Of a stretch of DNA of 64,000 nt, positions 60,322 through 64,000 are shown one piece after another; within the stretch, counting starts at the first letter, position 1, and every line of letters begins with the position of its first letter. The notes beneath the pieces are model-generated. The model did not search any database. It was not told the DNA's origin and saw nothing but the letters and a program-made list of their open reading frames with translations. The translations under genes and the position numbers were made by a program. Source of the stretch: Sphingomicrobium sp. (GTDB taxonomy: Bacteria; Pseudomonadota; Alphaproteobacteria; Sphingomonadales; Sphingomonadaceae); NCBI GenBank assembly GCA_036563485.1, contig DATCMI010000001.1, forward strand, positions 2,267,342 through 2,331,341, read 5' to 3'.

Positions 60322-61068
60322 TCAGCCTTGTGCGGCGGCGACGATCGGCAGGAAATCGGCGGGCTTGAGGCTGGCGCCGCCGACAAGCGCGCCGTCCACA
60401 TCGGGGACGGCGAAGATTTCCGCCGCATTGGAGCCCTTGACCGACCCTCCGTATAGAATCCGCACCTGCCCGCCGGCCGCGCCGTAGCGCTCCTTGAGCT
60501 TGCCGCGGAGCGCCGCGTGCATTTCGCCGATCTCGGCGTTCGTCGGCACCTTGCCCGTGCCGATCGCCCAGATGGGTTCATAGGCGATTGCGAGCTCGGC
60601 TCCGGCGGCGGGCTGCGGCGGAAGCGACGCATCGAGCTGGTCGAGCACGAAGTCGATTGCCCTGCCCTGCTCGCGCACCTCGAGCGGCTCGCCGATGCAG
60701 AGGATCACGTTCAAGCCGCACTGAAGCGCTGCGCTCGCCTTCGACTGCACTTCCTCGCTGCTTTCGCGCTGGGCGTCGCGGCGCTCGGAATGGCCGACGA
60801 TGGTCAATGTTGCGCCCGCATCAAGAAGCATCTGCGCCGAAACGCAGCCGGTGTGAGCCCCTTTTTCCGCATGGTGGACGTCCTGGCCGCCGATCGCGAA
60901 GCCGGGGACCGCCCGCGCGGCGCGCTCGATCAGGATTGCCGGCACGCACAAAGCGACGTCGACGCCGGGATAGTCTCTCGCGCCATCGGCAATCGCCTTC
61001 ACCTCCTGAAGGTCGGACGACAGCCCGTGCATCTTCCAATTTCCGGCAACAAGCTTCTTCAACGCCAT
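60322..61068 (-). CDS. tpiA: Triosephosphate isomerase
   Basis: Interconverts glyceraldehyde-3-phosphate and dihydroxyacetone phosphate. 248 residues with Lys12 of AGNWKMHG, His of VGHSERR and the catalytic Glu of AYEPIWAIGTGK, plus the phosphate-gripping LYGGSVKGSN and GALVGGASL. It is divergent from ppiD with 100 bases between the starts. Confidence 0.97.
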   Translation of the reverse strand: MALKKLVAGNWKMHGLSSDLQEVKAIADGARDYPGVDVALCVPAILIERAARAVPGFAIGGQDVHHAEKGAHTGCVSAQMLLDAGATLTIVGHSERRDAQRESSEEVQSKASAALQCGLNVILCIGEPLEVREQGRAIDFVLDQLDASLPPQPAAGAELAIAYEPIWAIGTGKVPTNAEIGEMHAALRGKLKERYGAAGGQVRILYGGSVKGSNAAEIFAVPDVDGALVGGASLKPADFLPIVAAAQG

Positions 61069-61168
61069 GCAATCTTCCCCTTTTGCGGGCGGCGACTAGC
61101 GCCGCCGCTTGATGCGCGCCAGCCCGCCCCCTAAAGCGAGCGCCCTCTTCCACCGCACCGGAACCCCG

Positions 61169-63115
61169 ATGCTCCGCTTTTTCCGCCGCGCTTCAAAATC
61201 GAAAATCGGCACCTGGATCATGGCCGCCGTCCTGATCGCCATAGTCGGCGGCTTCGCCGTCGCCGACATGTCCAATTTCGGGTCGGGTAACCTCGGCTTC
61301 GGCGGCGGCAGCTCCAACCTCGTCAAGGTCGGCAATCAGCAGCTCACCGACCGCGAGATTTCCGAAACCATGCAGCGGCGCCTTCAGCAGGTGCGGCAGC
61401 AGCAGCCCGAAGCGGATTATCCGTCGATCATCGGCGACCTGATGCCCATGATCGAGGAGTTCATCGACCAGAAGACGATGATCGCCTTCGCGCAGAAGTT
61501 CGGCTTCCCTCTGTCGAAGCGGCTGGTCGATGCGGAAATCGCGCAGATTCCCCAGACCAAGGGGCTGAACGGCCAGTTCAACGAACAGGCCTACCAGGCC
61601 TTCCTCGCGCAGCAGCGGCTGAGCGACGCCGAAGTCCGCGAAGTGCTCGGCAGCGGGATCCTCCAGCGGCTGATGCTGACGCCGGTCGCCGCGAACGCGC
61701 GCGTGTCGGTCGGCATGGCCCGGCCTTATGCCTCGATGCTTCTTGAAGCCCGTGAGGGTGAAGGCGCGATCATCCCCGTGACGGCGTTCCAGGCTGGGCT
61801 GAATCCGAGCGATGCGGAGCTTCAGCAATTCTACACGGGCAACCGCAGCCGCTACATGGTGCCTGAGCAGCGGTCGCTGAGGATTGCCAGGATCGGGCCC
61901 GATCAGGTCGCCGGCGTCACCGCTTCCGACCAGGAAATCACCCAATATTATAACGCGCGCAAAGCGGAATATGCCGGCCGCGAAACGCGCAACATCAGCC
62001 AGGCCGTGGTCCAGGACCAGGCAACCGCGAACGCCATCGCCGCACGGGCGAAGGGCGGTGCGACCATGCAGGCCGCCGCGGCGCCCGCCGGCGCCAATGC
62101 CGCCGTCACCATGCTGACCGACCAGACCCGGCAGGCTTACAGCTCCGTCGCGGGCGAGAAGGCCGCGGCGGCCGTGTTCGCGGCTTCGGCAGGAACGGTG
62201 GTCGGCCCGGTCCAGACGGATTTCGGTTGGGCGGTTGCCAAGGTCGACGCCGTGAAGAGCCAGAGCGGCAAGTCGCTAGCGCAGGTGCGGGCGGAGATCG
62301 CGCCCAAGCTGACGGCCGACAAGCGCAAGGCTGCGCTCGAGGAAATCGTCGACAGGGTCCAGACCGCGGTCGACGATGGCGCGAATTTCGCCGAAGCCGC
62401 TGCCGCGGCGAAACTGCCGGTCACGACGACGCCGTTGCTGACGGCAAACGGCACGTCACGCAGCGACGCCGCGTTCAAGCTACCGCCCGAGCTTGCGCCG
62501 GCGCTGAAGGCCGCTTTCGAGATCGCGTCGGGCGATCCGCCGGAGATCGTCTCCCTCGGCGCGGACCGCGGCTATGCGATGGCAGCGCCCGACCGGATCG
62601 TCCCTGCAGCCGCAGCGCCGATCGCCGAAGTGCGCGACCGGGTGCGCGCCGACTGGATCGCCAACAAGGCCGCTGAGCGGGCGCGTGTGGCGGCCAAGCA
62701 GATCGAGGCAAAGGTCGCTCGCGGCATGCCGCTGGCGCAGGCGGTTAAGGAAAGCGGCGTCAGCCTTCCCGCCGTCGAGCAGCTGGCGGCGCGGCGCATC
62801 CAGATCGCCAACGCCCAGGGCGAGGTGCCCCCGGCCATGCGGATGCTGTTCACTTTGGGCCAGGGCAAGAGCCGCATGTTCGCCGACCCGCAGGGCCGCG
62901 GCTTCGTGATCGTCAAGGTCAACAAGATCACGCCGGGCAATGCGGTGGCGCAGCCGGAGCTGATCAGCCAGATGCAGGGCGAAATGAGCCAGGGGCTGGC
63001 GCAGGATTATGCGCGTGAGTTCCTGGCGGCGATGCGAAAGCAGGTCGGCGTCAAGCGCAACGAGAGCGCGATCGAAGCGCTGCGCAAGAGGCTGGTGAGC
63101 GGCACCGGCGGCTGA
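61169..63115 (+). CDS. ppiD: PpiD-type periplasmic folding factor (SurA_N / parvulin family)
   Basis: Membrane-anchored chaperone that helps proteins leaving the Sec channel. 648 residues from ATG 61169 ([33 protein letters not shown]), which gives a basic start and one transmembrane helix. A SurA N-like chaperone region ([21 protein letters not shown]) is followed by a degenerate parvulin domain ([23 protein letters not shown]) and a C-terminal helical part with [14 protein letters not shown]. secG and tpiA are next to it on the other strand. It is directly followed by lexA. Confidence 0.92.
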   Translation: MLRFFRRASKSKIGTWIMAAVLIAIVGGFAVADMSNFGSGNLGFGGGSSNLVKVGNQQLTDREISETMQRRLQQVRQQQPEADYPSIIGDLMPMIEEFIDQKTMIAFAQKFGFPLSKRLVDAEIAQIPQTKGLNGQFNEQAYQAFLAQQRLSDAEVREVLGSGILQRLMLTPVAANARVSVGMARPYASMLLEAREGEGAIIPVTAFQAGLNPSDAELQQFYTGNRSRYMVPEQRSLRIARIGPDQVAGVTASDQEITQYYNARKAEYAGRETRNISQAVVQDQATANAIAARAKGGATMQAAAAPAGANAAVTMLTDQTRQAYSSVAGEKAAAAVFAASAGTVVGPVQTDFGWAVAKVDAVKSQSGKSLAQVRAEIAPKLTADKRKAALEEIVDRVQTAVDDGANFAEAAAAAKLPVTTTPLLTANGTSRSDAAFKLPPELAPALKAAFEIASGDPPEIVSLGADRGYAMAAPDRIVPAAAAPIAEVRDRVRADWIANKAAERARVAAKQIEAKVARGMPLAQAVKESGVSLPAVEQLAARRIQIANAQGEVPPAMRMLFTLGQGKSRMFADPQGRGFVIVKVNKITPGNAVAQPELISQMQGEMSQGLAQDYAREFLAAMRKQVGVKRNESAIEALRKRLVSGTGG

Positions 63116-63158
63116 TCCTTCGGGCCGCGCTTGACCTGAGCTGGTTTGTTGCCTACAC

Positions 63159-63173
63159 GTTCCCCGTTCGTTC
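63159..63173 (+). promoter_or_regulatory. LexA (SOS) box, GTTC-N7-GTTC
   Basis: GTTCCCCCGTTCGTTC-like stretch reads GTTC at 63159-63162 and again at 63170-63173 with exactly 7 bases between, the alphaproteobacterial SOS box. It lies 25 bases before the lexA ATG. A -35-like TTGACC (63131-63136) and -10-like TACACG (63154-63159) would put it over the transcription start, giving autorepression. Confidence 0.82.
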
Positions 63174-63198
63174 CGTCTCGTTCGGGGGATTGCCGGTC

Positions 63199-63846
63199 AT
63201 GCTCACTGCCAAGCAACGCGAACTGCTCCTGTTCATCGATGAAAGCCTTAAGAAGGACGGTGTCAGTCCGAGCTTCGACGAGATGCGCGAAGCTCTGGAC
63301 CTCAAGTCCAAGTCGGGCGTGCACCGGCTGATTTCGGCGCTCGAGGAGCGCGGCTTCATCCGACGGCTGCCCAACCGGGCGCGTGCGCTCGAGGTCATGA
63401 AGCTTCCGGAGACCCGCTCGGCGACGGTGACGCAGCTGCGTCCCGCGGCGCCGGCGCCCGCGAACGACACGCTGGAAATCCCGCTCCACGGGCGGATCGC
63501 GGCCGGTACGCCGATCGAGGCGCTGCAGGGGACGGAGAGTTTTTCAGTTCCAGCGGCGCTGCTCGGCCCCGGCGAACATTATGCGCTCGAAGTGTCCGGG
63601 GACTCGATGGTCGATGAAGGCATTCTCGACGGCGACTTCGCACTCATCCGCAAGGTCGACACGGCGCGGGACGGCGAGATCGTGGTTGCGCTGATCGACG
63701 ACGAGGAAGCGACGCTGAAAACCTTCCGCCGCGAAGGCAATATGATCCGCCTCGATCCCGCGAACCGCCAATATGAGGCCCAGCGCTACGAGCCGCGGCG
63801 CGTCCAGATCCAGGGACGGCTCGCCGGCCTGATCCGGAGGTACTGA
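63199..63846 (+). CDS. lexA: LexA repressor of the SOS response
   Basis: 215 residues from ATG 63199 ([17 protein letters not shown]). An N-terminal winged helix binds DNA ([25 protein letters not shown]). The self-cleavage site is Ala102-Gly103, the catalytic Ser136 is in GDSMVD and Lys174 in ATLKTF. The SOS box upstream fits autoregulation. TTG 63190 is a possible start three codons earlier. The stop overlaps the next ATG as TGATG. Confidence 0.97.
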   Translation: MLTAKQRELLLFIDESLKKDGVSPSFDEMREALDLKSKSGVHRLISALEERGFIRRLPNRARALEVMKLPETRSATVTQLRPAAPAPANDTLEIPLHGRIAAGTPIEALQGTESFSVPAALLGPGEHYALEVSGDSMVDEGILDGDFALIRKVDTARDGEIVVALIDDEEATLKTFRREGNMIRLDPANRQYEAQRYEPRRVQIQGRLAGLIRRY

Positions 63847-64000
63847 TGGCGGGCGCGCGCATCGATTATGTCGAGCTGCCGACCGCGACCGCGCATGAGC
63901 TGACGCGCGCCTTCTACTCAAAGGCGTTTGGTTGGCAGTTCGCGGAATATGGGCCGACCTATTCGGCGACGACCAATGGCACGACCGACGTCGGCCTCCA
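63846..64000 (+). CDS. VOC superfamily protein, 3' end outside window
   Basis: The first 51 residues, [39 protein letters not shown]..., match the start of a vicinal oxygen chelate (glyoxalase/bleomycin resistance) domain: YVELP at the metal strand, then the helix before FYSKAFGW. The start codon overlaps the lexA stop (TGATG), so it is likely co-transcribed with lexA. The gene runs out of the window. Confidence 0.85.
   Translation, partial: MAGARIDYVELPTATAHELTRAFYSKAFGWQFAEYGPTYSATTNGTTDVGL

Overview
The window is a dense, GC-rich, almost entirely chromosomal housekeeping stretch. It fits an alphaproteobacterium of the order Sphingomonadales (inference, no database search). The reasons are: a CckA-type cell-cycle hybrid kinase; a ChvI-ChvG two-component pair facing pckA and followed by a short HPr kinase, RapZ, EIIA and HPr; a lexA gene preceded by the alphaproteobacterial SOS box GTTC-N7-GTTC; an Hda-like DnaA homologue beside purM-purN; and paired DUF885 and M13 peptidases. 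I see no phage, insertion sequence, CRISPR array, rRNA or obvious island. No gap without a gene exceeds 300 bases; the longest is the 240-base pckA/chvI gap.

Layout. 1-7.4 kb: 3' part of a mannose-1-phosphate guanylyltransferase gene, tRNA-Val(CAC), HU, Lon, a small acidic protein, an L,D-transpeptidase and ClpX. 7.5-15 kb, minus strand: dapA, smpB, a DUF2062 membrane protein, an M13 lipoprotein peptidase, cckA, a truncated response regulator and an alpha/beta hydrolase. 15-22 kb: lytic transglycosylase, Gre factor, CPBP protease, aspS, rnd, an I78-type inhibitor. 21.6-28 kb: hda, a DUF2066-like protein, purM, a purN-YjbR fusion, ndk, holC, pepA. 28-35.5 kb: the envelope operon lptD-surA-pdxA-rsmA, then a TPR protein and an RsmB-like methyltransferase. 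35.5-43.6 kb: guaB, a CitE-like lyase, SPFH/NfeD pair, two DUF885 peptidases, an unknown protein. 43.6-50.6 kb: pckA and the chvI-chvG-hprK-rapZ-EIIA-HPr-rRNA/tRNA methyltransferase run. 50.6-57 kb: two small lipoproteins, rmuC, a Cys-rich copper-binding-type protein, def, VOC protein, recR, fmt, truA, a 47-residue hydrophilic protein. 57-64 kb: trxB, a 49-residue membrane protein, pyrG, secG, tpiA, ppiD, lexA and the start of a VOC protein.

Themes. Envelope biogenesis and quality control (LptD, SurA, PpiD, SecG, Slt, Ldt, Lon, ClpX, SPFH/NfeD) sits beside central metabolism (pckA, tpiA, pyrG, guaB, purMN, ndk) and cell-cycle or stress control (cckA, hda, lexA, chvIG). Genes are tightly packed, with many 4-base stop/start overlaps and three convergent pairs sharing one CTAG as both stop codons.

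The most notable departures from ordinary content are: the cckA 3' end, which runs directly into the second half of a response regulator gene (deletion or assembly junction); a CTG start for fmt with an ideal ribosome binding site; hairpins burying the start of cckA and the ribosome binding site of a small ORF; a 14-base palindrome at the predicted pckA transcription start; and ppiD lying directly next to lexA. I found no convincing undescribed multi-gene system.
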